Shown here one piece after another: positions 35,663 through 43,655 of a stretch of DNA of 64,000 bases. Numbering within the stretch: position 1 is the stretch's first letter; each line of letters starts with the position of its first letter. Origin of the DNA: Pseudomonas bohemica (GTDB taxonomy: Bacteria; Pseudomonadota; Gammaproteobacteria; Pseudomonadales; Pseudomonadaceae); assembly GCF_002934685.1 (NCBI RefSeq), contig NZ_NKHL01000090.1, forward strand, positions 1-64,000. Direction: 5' to 3'. The notes under the pieces were generated by a model. It made no database searches and was not told the origin of the DNA. It worked only from the letters and a program-made list of their open reading frames with translations. Position numbers and translations under genes: made by a program.

Positions 35663-37189
35663 TCAGCCGCGCGTACGCGGCAGTGCCAATTGCAACAACC
35701 GTTGTTCATTGGCCTCGTCGCGAGAAAGCTCACCGGTGATGGCGCCTTCGCTCATGACCAGAATGCGATCGGAAATACCCATGACTTCCATCAGATCGCT
35801 GGACACCACGATGACCGCGATGCCGTCGGCAGCCAGGTTATGAATGATCTGGTAAATCTCGGACTTGGCGCCGATATCGATGCCGCGGGTCGGTTCGTCA
35901 AGCAGCAACACCTTCATTGGCATCGACAGCCAGCGGCCGAGAATGGCCTTCTGCTGATTGCCGCCGGACAGAAACAGCATCTGCTGGTCCGGCGAAGGCG
36001 TCTTCACGTTCATCGAGCGGATCTGGTGTCTGGCGTTTTCGCGCTCCCAGCGACCCTGAATCAGGCAGCCCAGATGCACATGCCGGGGGCGCGCACCGAT
36101 GTTGATGTTCTCTGCGACACTGGACAGCGGCACGATCCCTTCTTTCTTACGGTCTTCGGGGCACAGCAGAATACCGGCAGAAATCGCATCGCGCGGCGAG
36201 CGCAGATTCAGCGGTTTGCCGTCCAGCTGAAGGGTGCCGGCCTGGTTGCGAGTCAATCCCGACAGCAAACGGAACAGCTCGGTACGACCAGCACCGACCA
36301 GCCCAAACAACCCCAGCACTTCGCCTTTCTCTACCGCGAAACTCACAGGTTCCTGAATGCCCGGCCCAAGCAGCCCGGTGACGCGCAGGCTCGGCCCTTG
36401 ATGCTGGCGCGGGCGATAATTGTAGATGTCCTGGATGTCGCGACCGACCATGCAGGTCACCAGACGATCGTGATCCAGCTCGGCCATGTCGTCGAAGGTA
36501 TGCACGAAACGCCCGTCCTTGAACACGGTGACGGCATCGCACACGCGGAAGATTTCTTCCATGCGGTGTGACACATAAAGGATCACTCGCCCCTCATCGC
36601 GCAGCTTGACGATGATGTCCATCAAGCGATCGATTTCCCGCGCCGACAGGCTGCTGGTCGGCTCGTCGAAGGCAATCACGTGCGCGTTGCGGGACATGGC
36701 CTTGGCAATTTCCACCAGCTGCCTTTGCCCCAGAGACAAGTCGCCCAGCCGGGTATTGGGATCGATTTCATCCGCCAGCCCCTTGAGCAGATCACGGGCG
36801 CGACGAACCATCGCGCGCCGATTGACCATCCCCCAGCGATTGGGCATATGGCCGAGCAGCAGGTTTTCCGCCACCGACATTTCCGGCACCAGATGCAGCT
36901 CCTGGTGGATCACCGCGATGCCTGCGGCAATACTGTCGGCGGTGGATTTGAATGCCAGATGCTGGTCGCCGATCTGCAGGTCGCCGCTGTTGGGCTGATA
37001 CGAACCCCCGAGAATCTTCAACAGCGTCGATTTGCCCGCGCCGTTCTCGCCCATCAGCGCATGAACGCTGCCTGGCCGAGCTTCGAAATTAATGTCCGAC
37101 AACGCCTTCACCCCGGGGAAGGTCTTGCCAATCCCATTGAAGCGCAGACTGCCGCTGGACTGCTGTAGCTGAACCGATGCCTGTTGCAT
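35663..37189 (-). CDS. araG: L-arabinose ABC transporter ATPase AraG
   Basis: A 508-residue cytoplasmic protein with two fused ATPase domains. The first has Walker A GENGAGKST near residue 53 and signature LSLGQRQ; the second has the degenerate GLVGAGRTE near residue 290 and signature LSGGNQQK. This is typical for sugar ATPases of the RbsA/AraG class. The neighbouring AraF-like binding protein makes arabinose the most likely substrate. Start ATG 37189 follows GGAGGAGG. It is downstream of a hairpin that separates it from araF. Confidence 0.93.
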   Translation of the reverse strand: MQQASVQLQQSSGSLRFNGIGKTFPGVKALSDINFEARPGSVHALMGENGAGKSTLLKILGGSYQPNSGDLQIGDQHLAFKSTADSIAAGIAVIHQELHLVPEMSVAENLLLGHMPNRWGMVNRRAMVRRARDLLKGLADEIDPNTRLGDLSLGQRQLVEIAKAMSRNAHVIAFDEPTSSLSAREIDRLMDIIVKLRDEGRVILYVSHRMEEIFRVCDAVTVFKDGRFVHTFDDMAELDHDRLVTCMVGRDIQDIYNYRPRQHQGPSLRVTGLLGPGIQEPVSFAVEKGEVLGLFGLVGAGRTELFRLLSGLTRNQAGTLQLDGKPLNLRSPRDAISAGILLCPEDRKKEGIVPLSSVAENINIGARPRHVHLGCLIQGRWERENARHQIRSMNVKTPSPDQQMLFLSGGNQQKAILGRWLSMPMKVLLLDEPTRGIDIGAKSEIYQIIHNLAADGIAVIVVSSDLMEVMGISDRILVMSEGAITGELSRDEANEQRLLQLALPRTRG

Positions 37190-37201
37190 GAACCACCTCC
37201 T

Positions 37202-37232
37202 CCTCGCCCCACCCGAACGGTGTGGAGCGAGG
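37202..37232 (-). other. Hairpin between araF and araG
   Basis: CCTCGC (37202-37207) and GCGAGG (37227-37232) enclose a partly paired centre. Placed after the binding protein gene on the minus strand, it could protect the araF part of the transcript or cause partial termination, giving more binding protein than ATPase. Confidence 0.45.
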
Positions 37233-37282
37233 CCTTGCGGATGTCAGCCTGACTGATCAGGCGTGCCAAAGTGCGCCGCGGA

Positions 37283-38287
37283 TTACTTGTACAGACCGAT
37301 CTTGGTCAGCACGTCCTTGAAGTTCTCGCGGGTGATCAGCGTCACGTCGTCCATCGCGGTGTACTTCGGCGGTTCTTTGCCAGTGCTGACCCACTCGTAC
37401 ATTTGCAGGGCGGTGTTGTAGCCCTCCTTGTCCGGGCTAGGCAGCATCGAGCCGAAGAAGCCGCTTTCCTTCTTCTTCAGTTCGTCGATGGCATCGGTGC
37501 CGTTGATGCCGATACCGATCACGTTGGCAGGCGCAAAACCGGCACCTGCGGTTGCGCGTACGCCGCCGAGCACGGTGTTGTCGTTCATGCCGCCGACGAT
37601 CAGGTTCTTCGCGCCGCTTGGCAGCTTAGGCAGGGCCGCGTTGGTGGCGTCCATACTGCCTGGCACGTCGAGGGTTTTCTGTGGGGTGAACAGGATGTGA
37701 TCTTCCGGCAGACCGGCTTTCTTCAGTGCATCGACCGAACCGTCGGTGCGCTTCTTGCCGGTGTCCAGCTCGTTGTAGGTGTTGATGATCGCGTAGGTTT
37801 CCTTCCAGTCCCACTTGCGATTCTGCGCCTCGGTCGCCATCGCTGAACCCTGTTTCTGACCGACTTCAAAAGCGGCCATACCCAGATACGGCACGTCTTC
37901 CATGAACTTGCCCTTGGAATCGACGAAACGATCGTCCACCGCCATGACTTTCATGTCGTTGGCTTTGGCTTTGGCGACGATCGACGGGCCGAGGGACACA
38001 TCAGGCGGGCAGATGACAAAACCCTTGGCGCCGTTGGCGGCCAGGCTGTCGATCGCGGAGAGGGTTTTTTCGCCGTCGGGAACGGCGATCTTGATCACTT
38101 CGAAGCCGTGATCCTTGCCGGCTTTTTCAGCGAAAGCCCATTCGGTCTGGAACCAGGGCTCTTCGGCTTGTTTGACGAGGAACCCGATCTTGACCTTATC
38201 GGCGGCAAACGCGCCGCCACTCATACCGACAATGGCGGTGGCAACAGCGGCACAGCACAGGGAACGAATCCCGTGGCGACTCAACAT
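37283..38287 (-). CDS. araF: L-arabinose periplasmic binding protein AraF
   Basis: A 334-residue protein with a signal peptide ending near GGAFAA. The mature part closely follows E. coli AraF: IGFLVKQAEEPWFQTEWAFA, GFEVIKIAVPDGEKTLSAID, GAKGFVICPPD, NELDTGKKRT, NDNTVLGGVRA and GIGINGTDA. It binds L-arabinose (and probably D-galactose or D-fucose) in the periplasm and feeds AraGH. It is the first gene of the transporter, with an A-rich motif at its ribosome binding site. Confidence 0.93.
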   Translation of the reverse strand: MLSRHGIRSLCCAAVATAIVGMSGGAFAADKVKIGFLVKQAEEPWFQTEWAFAEKAGKDHGFEVIKIAVPDGEKTLSAIDSLAANGAKGFVICPPDVSLGPSIVAKAKANDMKVMAVDDRFVDSKGKFMEDVPYLGMAAFEVGQKQGSAMATEAQNRKWDWKETYAIINTYNELDTGKKRTDGSVDALKKAGLPEDHILFTPQKTLDVPGSMDATNAALPKLPSGAKNLIVGGMNDNTVLGGVRATAGAGFAPANVIGIGINGTDAIDELKKKESGFFGSMLPSPDKEGYNTALQMYEWVSTGKEPPKYTAMDDVTLITRENFKDVLTKIGLYK

Positions 38288-38297
38288 AGCTAACTCC

Positions 38298-38308
38298 TTA
38301 TTTTTATT
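38298..38308 (-). promoter_or_regulatory. Crc/Hfq-like A-rich motif before araF
   Basis: On the minus strand AATAAAAATAA precedes GGAG and lies 11-21 bases before the araF ATG. It holds an AAnAAnAA match. Confidence 0.5.
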
Positions 38309-38462
38309 GACTAGCTACAGCGTCCAGCAGTGAGCGTCGTAACAGCCAGGGTGAGGAAACACGACCGGCTGATCGACTGAAAACAGTCATATCATATTAT
38401 CAATGACGTCTATGTAACCGAGTGTCACGCCCCTCCCAGCCTTTCCTCTGCCTCAGAATTCC

Positions 38463-39341
38463 TCAACCGGCAAAACGGTGCGAAGTTAGCCCTTTGATGT
38501 CCGTTTCCAGCTGCAATACTGCGCCATCCAGCTCCAGAGCATCGCTGGCGGGCCTGGCGCTGGTGACGAACAGCGTGGTCATGTCCGGCCCGCCGAACAC
38601 ACAGCTGGTGGGATGGCTGAGCGGCAATTCGATGACCCGGTCGACGCGGCCATCCGGGGCGAAACGGATGATGCAATGGCCGCCCCAGCGAGCATTCCAT
38701 ACGTAACCGTCGGCATCCATCGCCGAGCCATCGGGAGTGCCGCGCTCATGCTGGGCGGCCCAGATGCGGCGTTCGCCAAGGGAGCCGTCGGCCAGGACCG
38801 GATAGCGATAGATCACGCCGTCAAGGCTGTCTGCCGTCAGCAATGTCGTATCGGCGTCAGTCCAGAGCAAGGTGTTGACGATGCCCTGCCCGCTCAGCAA
38901 CGGCGTGACCCGTGCATCGGAATCGATGTGGAATATCCCCCCCGAACGGCGCTCCAGCGGCAGGTCGCCACCTTCGACATCCAGGTTGTTCTGCATGGTG
39001 CCGAGCCACAGACGCCCGGTGCTGTCGCAGCGGGCTTCGTTGGCGCGATTGCCCTCGACCGGGTCGGCAGCGCAGAGCAGCGACAACGCAGGCTGCTCAG
39101 CAGGGGAATCCAGATTCAGACGGTAGACTCCGCTGGCCAAGGTGACCAGCGCATCACCCTGAACGGTAGGAATGAAAGCGGAGACGGGCTCGTTGAATTG
39201 CCAGTGCCGCACTTGGCCCTGATACAGGCGTAGCGCGCGGAATCCGGCGATATCCGCCCAATAAAGGCTCTGGTGGTGGTCATCCCAGAATGGCCCTTCG
39301 GCCAGTTTGAAACGCTGGTCACAGACCGGCTGCCACTTCAT
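38463..39341 (-). CDS. SMP-30/gluconolactonase family lactonase, probable L-arabinolactonase
   Basis: A 292-residue six-bladed propeller protein. Expected metal ligands are visible: Glu in KLAEGPFWD, Asn in GNRANEARCD, Asn in GIVNTLLWT, and Asp in GTPDGSAMDADG. It should hydrolyse an aldonolactone. Its place next to the arabinose transporter and a FadR-type regulator points to L-arabino-gamma-lactone, made by a sugar 1-dehydrogenase in the non-phosphorylating pathway. The dehydrogenase and dehydratases of that pathway are not visible in this window. Confidence 0.87.
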   Translation of the reverse strand: MKWQPVCDQRFKLAEGPFWDDHHQSLYWADIAGFRALRLYQGQVRHWQFNEPVSAFIPTVQGDALVTLASGVYRLNLDSPAEQPALSLLCAADPVEGNRANEARCDSTGRLWLGTMQNNLDVEGGDLPLERRSGGIFHIDSDARVTPLLSGQGIVNTLLWTDADTTLLTADSLDGVIYRYPVLADGSLGERRIWAAQHERGTPDGSAMDADGYVWNARWGGHCIIRFAPDGRVDRVIELPLSHPTSCVFGGPDMTTLFVTSARPASDALELDGAVLQLETDIKGLTSHRFAG

Positions 39342-39353
39342 AGCGAATGTCCT

Positions 39354-39366
39354 GTTCTTATTTTTG
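39354..39366 (-). promoter_or_regulatory. Crc/Hfq-like A-rich motif before the lactonase gene
   Basis: On the minus strand AAAAATAAGAACA contains two overlapping AAnAAnAA matches and abuts the AGGA ribosome binding site, 13-25 bases before the ATG at 39341. Confidence 0.5.
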
Positions 39367-39416
39367 TAGGGGGTTGTCGTAAAGTCCCAACACCCCGATT
39401 GCCTGTTGCTGCCTGT

Positions 39417-40112
39417 CTATTGCTGCGCCAGTGAGCGGGAAATCACTTCGCGGGCATTCTCGATCAGGCTCATGCTCGCCCACACACCCCGAGCGGCGTC
39501 TCGGGTTGCAATGGCGTCGGCCAGATCCTTGTGCAACGGCAACGTTCTGCCCAATTCACCCGGCACCGCTGATGACACCTCGAACGAAATCGCCAGCAAC
39601 GCGCCCAATGCCGGCAGCATCTGCTCGATGAACTGGTTGTGACTGGCCGCCAGCACCGCCTCGTGAAATCGCTGGTCGGCGTGGTTGTAACCGCCCTTGT
39701 CCGCCACACTGGCCGCCAGTTGCCGATAGGCCGCCTGGATCTCGGCAATCTGCTCTGGGGTGGCCCGCTCGCAGGCCCAGCGCACCGCCATTGGCTCGAT
39801 GGCGCGACGCAAATCCAGCAGGTCCATGACGAAGCTTTCCGGCAAACCCTTCGCCGCCAACCAACCGACCACCTGAGGGTCGAACAGGTTCCAGCTGCGT
39901 ACCGGTAACACCCGAGTGCCAACCTTCGGGCCGACTTCCAGCATGCCCTTGGCCACCAGTGTCTTGATGGCTTCTCGAATCACGGTTCGGCTGACCCCGA
40001 ACTCCTCTCCCAACGCCGCCTCGACCTTCAACGATTGCCCTGGCGCGACGCTGCCTCGAGCAATCCATGCGCCCAGGCGATCTACCGTCGACGCGTGAAA
40101 ACTGTTGCTCAT
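39417..40112 (-). CDS. FadR-subfamily GntR regulator
   Basis: A 231-residue regulator with an N-terminal winged HTH (DRLGAWIARGSVAPGQSLKVEAALGEEFGVSRTVIREAIKTLVAKGML) and an all-helical FCD ligand-binding domain (DLRRAIEPMAVRWACERAT, HEAVLAASHN). The metal or ligand-binding His residues of the FCD domain appear present. ATG 40112 is chosen over an upstream start because the 26 extra residues look noncoding. It lies between the lactonase gene and the epimerase and probably represses the arabinose genes until a sugar acid binds. Confidence 0.9.
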   Translation of the reverse strand: MSNSFHASTVDRLGAWIARGSVAPGQSLKVEAALGEEFGVSRTVIREAIKTLVAKGMLEVGPKVGTRVLPVRSWNLFDPQVVGWLAAKGLPESFVMDLLDLRRAIEPMAVRWACERATPEQIAEIQAAYRQLAASVADKGGYNHADQRFHEAVLAASHNQFIEQMLPALGALLAISFEVSSAVPGELGRTLPLHKDLADAIATRDAARGVWASMSLIENAREVISRSLAQQ

Positions 40113-40248
40113 TCGTCCGCCCCTTTGATGCGGTGCTTTCCGCAAAACGAGGCTAATCATCATATGAATGAGTGTCAAACGCCTGTACAACCGATAAAAG
40201 CTGGGCTAAACCTGAACGGCGGTGGCGATCAGCTTGAGTCTTGTCAAA

Positions 40249-40259
40249 TAGTATTACAA
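40249..40259. promoter_or_regulatory. GntR/FadR-type operator upstream of the epimerase
   Basis: TAGTATTACAA fits the FadR-subfamily pattern TnGTnnnACnA. It lies in the 310-base divergent region between the regulator (39417-40112) and the epimerase gene. Confidence 0.45.
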
Positions 40260-40400
40260 TTAAATTTTTAATCGAGCTTTTTTGGACTATGCAAGCGACC
40301 ACAGGACGAGAAACGCCGAATTAGTAATACCAATATTCAAGTCCGAACGGCCACGAGGCGTCATTCCACGCGCGCCGCTCGCAGCTTGCTGCTTTTTCAA

Positions 40401-40408
40401 AACAACAA
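40401..40408 (+). promoter_or_regulatory. Crc/Hfq CA motif before galM
   Basis: AACAACAA, a perfect CA-type AAnAAnAA motif, sits immediately before the AAGGAAGG ribosome binding site and 15-22 bases before the ATG at 40423. Confidence 0.6.
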
Positions 40409-40422
40409 AAAGGAAGGACGCA

Positions 40423-41568
40423 ATGAGCAAGACACTTATCCCTGCTATCGGGCTGACACTGCTGGCTGCCGCCCTCCAGGCAAACGCCGGCGCGGGACTG
40501 TCCAGCGAGCATGGCGCATTCGGCAAGCTGGCCGATGGCACCACTGTCGAGAAATACGTACTGCGCAACAGCCTTGGCATGCAGGCGACGGTCATCACCT
40601 ACGGCGGCACGCTGCAGTCGCTGCTGGTGCCGGACAAGCACGGCAAGACCGAAGACGTGGTGCTGGGTTTCGATGATCTGGACGGTTACCTCAAAGGCAC
40701 GGCGTACTTCGGCGCCACCATTGGCCGCTTCGGCAACCGCCTGGCCGACGGCAAGTTCAGCCTCGATGGCAAGAACTATCAGGTCCCACAGAACGACAAG
40801 ACCAACTCGCTGCACGGGGGCACCAAAGGCTTCGACAAACAGATCTGGAAGGCCGAGCAGGTCAAGGACAAGGGCTGGGTCGGAGTGAAACTGACCTATG
40901 TGTCGGCTGACGGGGAGATGGGCTTTCCGGGCACCTTGAAAACCGAAGTGACCTACAGCCTTAACGAGAAGAACGAGCTGCGCATTCAGTACCACGCCAC
41001 TACCGACAAGCCGACGGTGCTGAACCTGACCAACCACAGTTATTTCAACCTCGCCGGTGCGGGCAACGGCGACATCCTCGATCAGGTCGCCATCGTTCAC
41101 GCCAGCCATTACACCCCGATCAACGACAAACTGATTCCGACCGGCGAGCTGCCAGCGGTGGCAGGCACGCCATTCGACTTCCTCAAGCCTGTGGCCTTCG
41201 GCAAGCGCATTCGCGAAGACAACGAGCAGTTGAAGTTCGCCGAACCGACCCAGGGCGGCTATGACCATAACTGGGTACTCGACAACAAAGGCAAGGTGTC
41301 GAACCTGGCGGCCGATGTGGTCGATCCGAAGTCCGGACGCCGCCTGCAACTGTTCACTACCGAGCCCGGCGTGCAGCTTTACACCGGCAACTTCCTGGAT
41401 GGCACGGTCAAGGGCAAGGCCGGCAAGATCTATCCGCACTGGGGCGCTTTCACGCTCGAGACCCAGCATTATCCTGACTCACCAAACCAGAAAGACTTCC
41501 CGTCAACGCGACTTGACCCGGGCAAGGCGTACAGCCAGACCACGGTATTCAAGTTCTCGAGCCAGTAG
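40423..41568 (+). CDS. galM: Secreted aldose 1-epimerase
   Basis: A 381-residue mutarotase with an N-terminal signal peptide (LIPAIGLTLLAAALQANAGA), so it works in the periplasm. The family motifs are clear: TYGGTLQSL, GATIGRFGNRLADGKF, NSLHGGTKGFDK, LTNHSYFNLAGAG with the catalytic His, and the Glu-containing FTLETQHYPDSPN. It should speed anomer exchange of arabinose or galactose before AraF binding. The start at 40423 follows a strong ribosome binding site; the ORF upstream has no signal peptide. A terminator follows. Confidence 0.93.
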   Translation: MSKTLIPAIGLTLLAAALQANAGAGLSSEHGAFGKLADGTTVEKYVLRNSLGMQATVITYGGTLQSLLVPDKHGKTEDVVLGFDDLDGYLKGTAYFGATIGRFGNRLADGKFSLDGKNYQVPQNDKTNSLHGGTKGFDKQIWKAEQVKDKGWVGVKLTYVSADGEMGFPGTLKTEVTYSLNEKNELRIQYHATTDKPTVLNLTNHSYFNLAGAGNGDILDQVAIVHASHYTPINDKLIPTGELPAVAGTPFDFLKPVAFGKRIREDNEQLKFAEPTQGGYDHNWVLDNKGKVSNLAADVVDPKSGRRLQLFTTEPGVQLYTGNFLDGTVKGKAGKIYPHWGAFTLETQHYPDSPNQKDFPSTRLDPGKAYSQTTVFKFSSQ

Positions 41569-41617
41569 CCTCCACTGCATCATGTGACTTATAGCAGCGA
41601 GCTTGCTCATGGACGCC

Positions 41618-41657
41618 GCGGGTCAGCCACCTTTTTGGCTGGCTGACCCGCTGTTTT
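41618..41657 (+). terminator. Rho-independent terminator after galM
   Basis: GCGGGTCAGCCA (41618-41629) and TGGCTGACCCGC (41640-41651) form a twelve-base perfect stem around a ten-base loop, followed by TGTTTT. It ends the galM transcript. A REP-like GCGAGCTTGCTC lies just before it. Confidence 0.72.
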
Positions 41658-41894
41658 CACTGGCGTCGGACCTGCGCGCTTTCCCATCAGGCTCACCGTG
41701 CGTAAGAGGCGCCGGTGCCTGGCACGCGATGGAAACGCGCATGCCGTCCTATCCATTTGTCTACATCTGCAAGCTGTACATCATCCTTCTGTACTACACC
41801 TAACCGTTTGGCATCAAAAGAATTAATCCGAATGAATTTTCCCATCGGATCCGACTCAACGCACTGTGAGCGACTGAAAGGGAGGTTTGCGAGA

Positions 41895-42119
41895 GTGGCA
41901 CAGTACAAGCATTTCAGAATCGATTATCTGCTGCATGGTAAATACAAAAGCTTCTACATCAGTGCCGAGACTATGGATAACGCATCCGCCTGGCACTGGG
42001 CGTCCGTAGACGCTGGATTTGGGCAGATTCCGAAATACCGCTCGGACAAAGTGCCGAAAGTCAGTAAGCCCAAAGCCGAACAGCTTGGGTTGACGGACGT
42101 GGAGTGGGCCGAGTCCTGA
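41895..42119 (+). CDS. Small DUF6555-like protein
   Basis: A 74-residue protein beginning with GTG as VAQYKHFRIDYLLHGKYKSFYI. The YxLHGxxxxFxI and AxAWHWAS(V)DAG patterns match the small Pseudomonas DUF6555 family as I recall it; its function is unknown. The GTG at 41895 is preferred because GGGAGG lies ten bases before it. An in-frame ATG at 41832 would add 21 residues without a good ribosome binding site. Confidence 0.62.
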   Translation: MAQYKHFRIDYLLHGKYKSFYISAETMDNASAWHWASVDAGFGQIPKYRSDKVPKVSKPKAEQLGLTDVEWAES

Positions 42120-42476
42120 GCCTCGAAACGCGCGCTCGCAACGCGTGACTTCGCCCCGCCGATTTTCTGACTTCGGCGGGGAACCGGCTGTTTAGCCACC
42201 CGACGTTGCTCATCACCCACCTCGACATCTGTTCTCCCGGCAACACTGAATCCACAGCTTGCGTTTCCGGCAACAGCGCCGGCCCCCCATCGTTACCATC
42301 CTCGCATTCCGCTAACCGCCTGCTGTCCAGAGTATTTGCCAAGTCGCGCGTTTGACACTGGCCACCCGTGATGGCACAGCCCCTGCACTCCTCAGGCCAC
42401 GCTCAGGCCGATCCTGATCGCTCCCACCTTTAACGTCGGCACCACCCCACCGGATCGACGCCATCGAGACATCGCA
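42120..42476. other. Intergenic gap with one strong hairpin
   Basis: CCCCGCCGA (42154-42162) and TCGGCGGGG (42173-42181) form a nine-base stem shortly after the small gene at 41895-42119, probably ending its transcript, although no T-run follows. The remaining 300 bases before the binding protein gene show no gene or clear box. Confidence 0.45.
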
Positions 42477-43421
42477 ATGACCCTGTCCCGCTTCTTGCGC
42501 CGCAGCCTGGCATCTCTGGCCCTGCTCACCCCGTTCGCCCACGCTGCAACACCTGTCACGCTGGTGGTGGGTGATCAGAACTACTACAACGTCCGCGCTT
42601 CGGTGGAAGCGTCAGGCGCACTCAAGGACGCGCCTTATTCCGTGGAATGGAAACACTTCCAGTCTGCCGCTCCGGTGGCGGAGGGCCTGGAGGCCGGCGC
42701 GCTGGACCTGGGTTTTCTCGGCGACTCGGGCTTCATCTTCCTCGCCGCCAAAGGCGCGCCGGTGAAGCTGATCGGTGTGTCTCGTCAGAATCCGGACACC
42801 ATTGCGCTGTTGGTGCCCAAGGACTCTCCGGCGAAAACGATTCAGGACCTCAAAGGCAAAAAAGTCGCCTACTGGCCCGGCGCCTGGAGTCAGCAGCTGA
42901 CGCTGCGCGCCCTGGAAAACGCCGGACTGCCAAAAGACTACGTCGAGTTCGTCAAACTGATGCCGATCGACGCAGCCGCCGCTCTGCCCCAAGGCAGCAT
43001 CGATGCCTTCCCGGTGTGGGAACCCTACATCTCGCAGCAGCAGGTATTCTCCGGTGCACGTCCGATCATCACGGCACGAGGCCTGATGCCGGGCTTGTCG
43101 AGCATCGCTGCGAATGCCAACTCCATCGAACCGAAGCGCGCGGCCATCGCAGATTTCCTCGGTCGCCTGCAGAAAGCCCGGGCCTGGGTACAGGCCAACA
43201 AGGAAACCTACGCTGATCTGTGGGCAAAAAAGGCCAACCTGGATCAGGCCGTCTCCCGCCACTGGATCGGTCAAGCCGACATGAGCGTGGGACCGGTAGA
43301 TGAGGGTGCCGCCAAGGACTACCAGGACACTGCCGATTTCCTCGTGCAGACTGGTGCATTGCCTAAAGCTTTCGACACCAAGAGCGTGATCGATACCTCC
43401 TTCGGCAATGCTTTCCATTGA
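42477..43421 (+). CDS. Periplasmic binding protein of sulfonate/nitrate type (SsuA-like), orphan
   Basis: A 314-residue protein with a signal peptide ending near AHAAT. It has the NMT1/SsuA-like fold with LGFLGDSGFIFLAAKGAP, TIQDLKGKKVAYWPGAWSQQLTLRALENAGL and DAFPVWEPYI, all normal for aliphatic-sulfonate or taurine binding proteins. No permease or ATPase lies beside it, so it either works with a transporter elsewhere or has been left behind by a rearrangement. The ligand is not certain. Confidence 0.83.
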   Translation: MTLSRFLRRSLASLALLTPFAHAATPVTLVVGDQNYYNVRASVEASGALKDAPYSVEWKHFQSAAPVAEGLEAGALDLGFLGDSGFIFLAAKGAPVKLIGVSRQNPDTIALLVPKDSPAKTIQDLKGKKVAYWPGAWSQQLTLRALENAGLPKDYVEFVKLMPIDAAAALPQGSIDAFPVWEPYISQQQVFSGARPIITARGLMPGLSSIAANANSIEPKRAAIADFLGRLQKARAWVQANKETYADLWAKKANLDQAVSRHWIGQADMSVGPVDEGAAKDYQDTADFLVQTGALPKAFDTKSVIDTSFGNAFH

Positions 43422-43493
43422 GCGCGGTTTTTTCACAATTGAAGCGCTACATCGACACCATTGTTTGAACTGATCATTAAACGACCATTGCAA

Positions 43494-43519
43494 GTAAGCC
43501 CTTGCATTTGAGGGCTTAC
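43494..43519. other. Hairpin after the orphan binding protein
   Basis: GTAAGCCCT (43494-43502) and AGGGCTTAC (43511-43519) form a nine-base stem with an eight-base loop, 73 bases after the stop codon. No T-tract follows on either strand. It directly precedes a perfect DnaA box. Confidence 0.45.
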
Positions 43520-43525
43520 AGCCAG

Positions 43526-43625
43526 TTATCCACAGAGATATTCACGCTTTCCGTGGACAACTTTTTGAACAAAATGACGTTGACTTTCAGGGGCTTCCGA
43601 GCGTAGCCCCAGCATTTTGTCCACA
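43526..43625. promoter_or_regulatory. Cluster of DnaA-box-like sites
   Basis: A perfect DnaA box TTATCCACA lies at 43526-43534. TTGTCCACA at 43617-43625 differs by one base, and a third partial site (CGTGGACAA, inverted, 43552-43560) lies between. Three sites in 100 intergenic bases is more than chance would often give. A GGGGCT/AGCCCC hairpin (43590-43610) lies between the last two. Confidence 0.4.
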
Positions 43626-43655
43626 GATCTCAAGGACATATTTCCCAAGCTCCAG

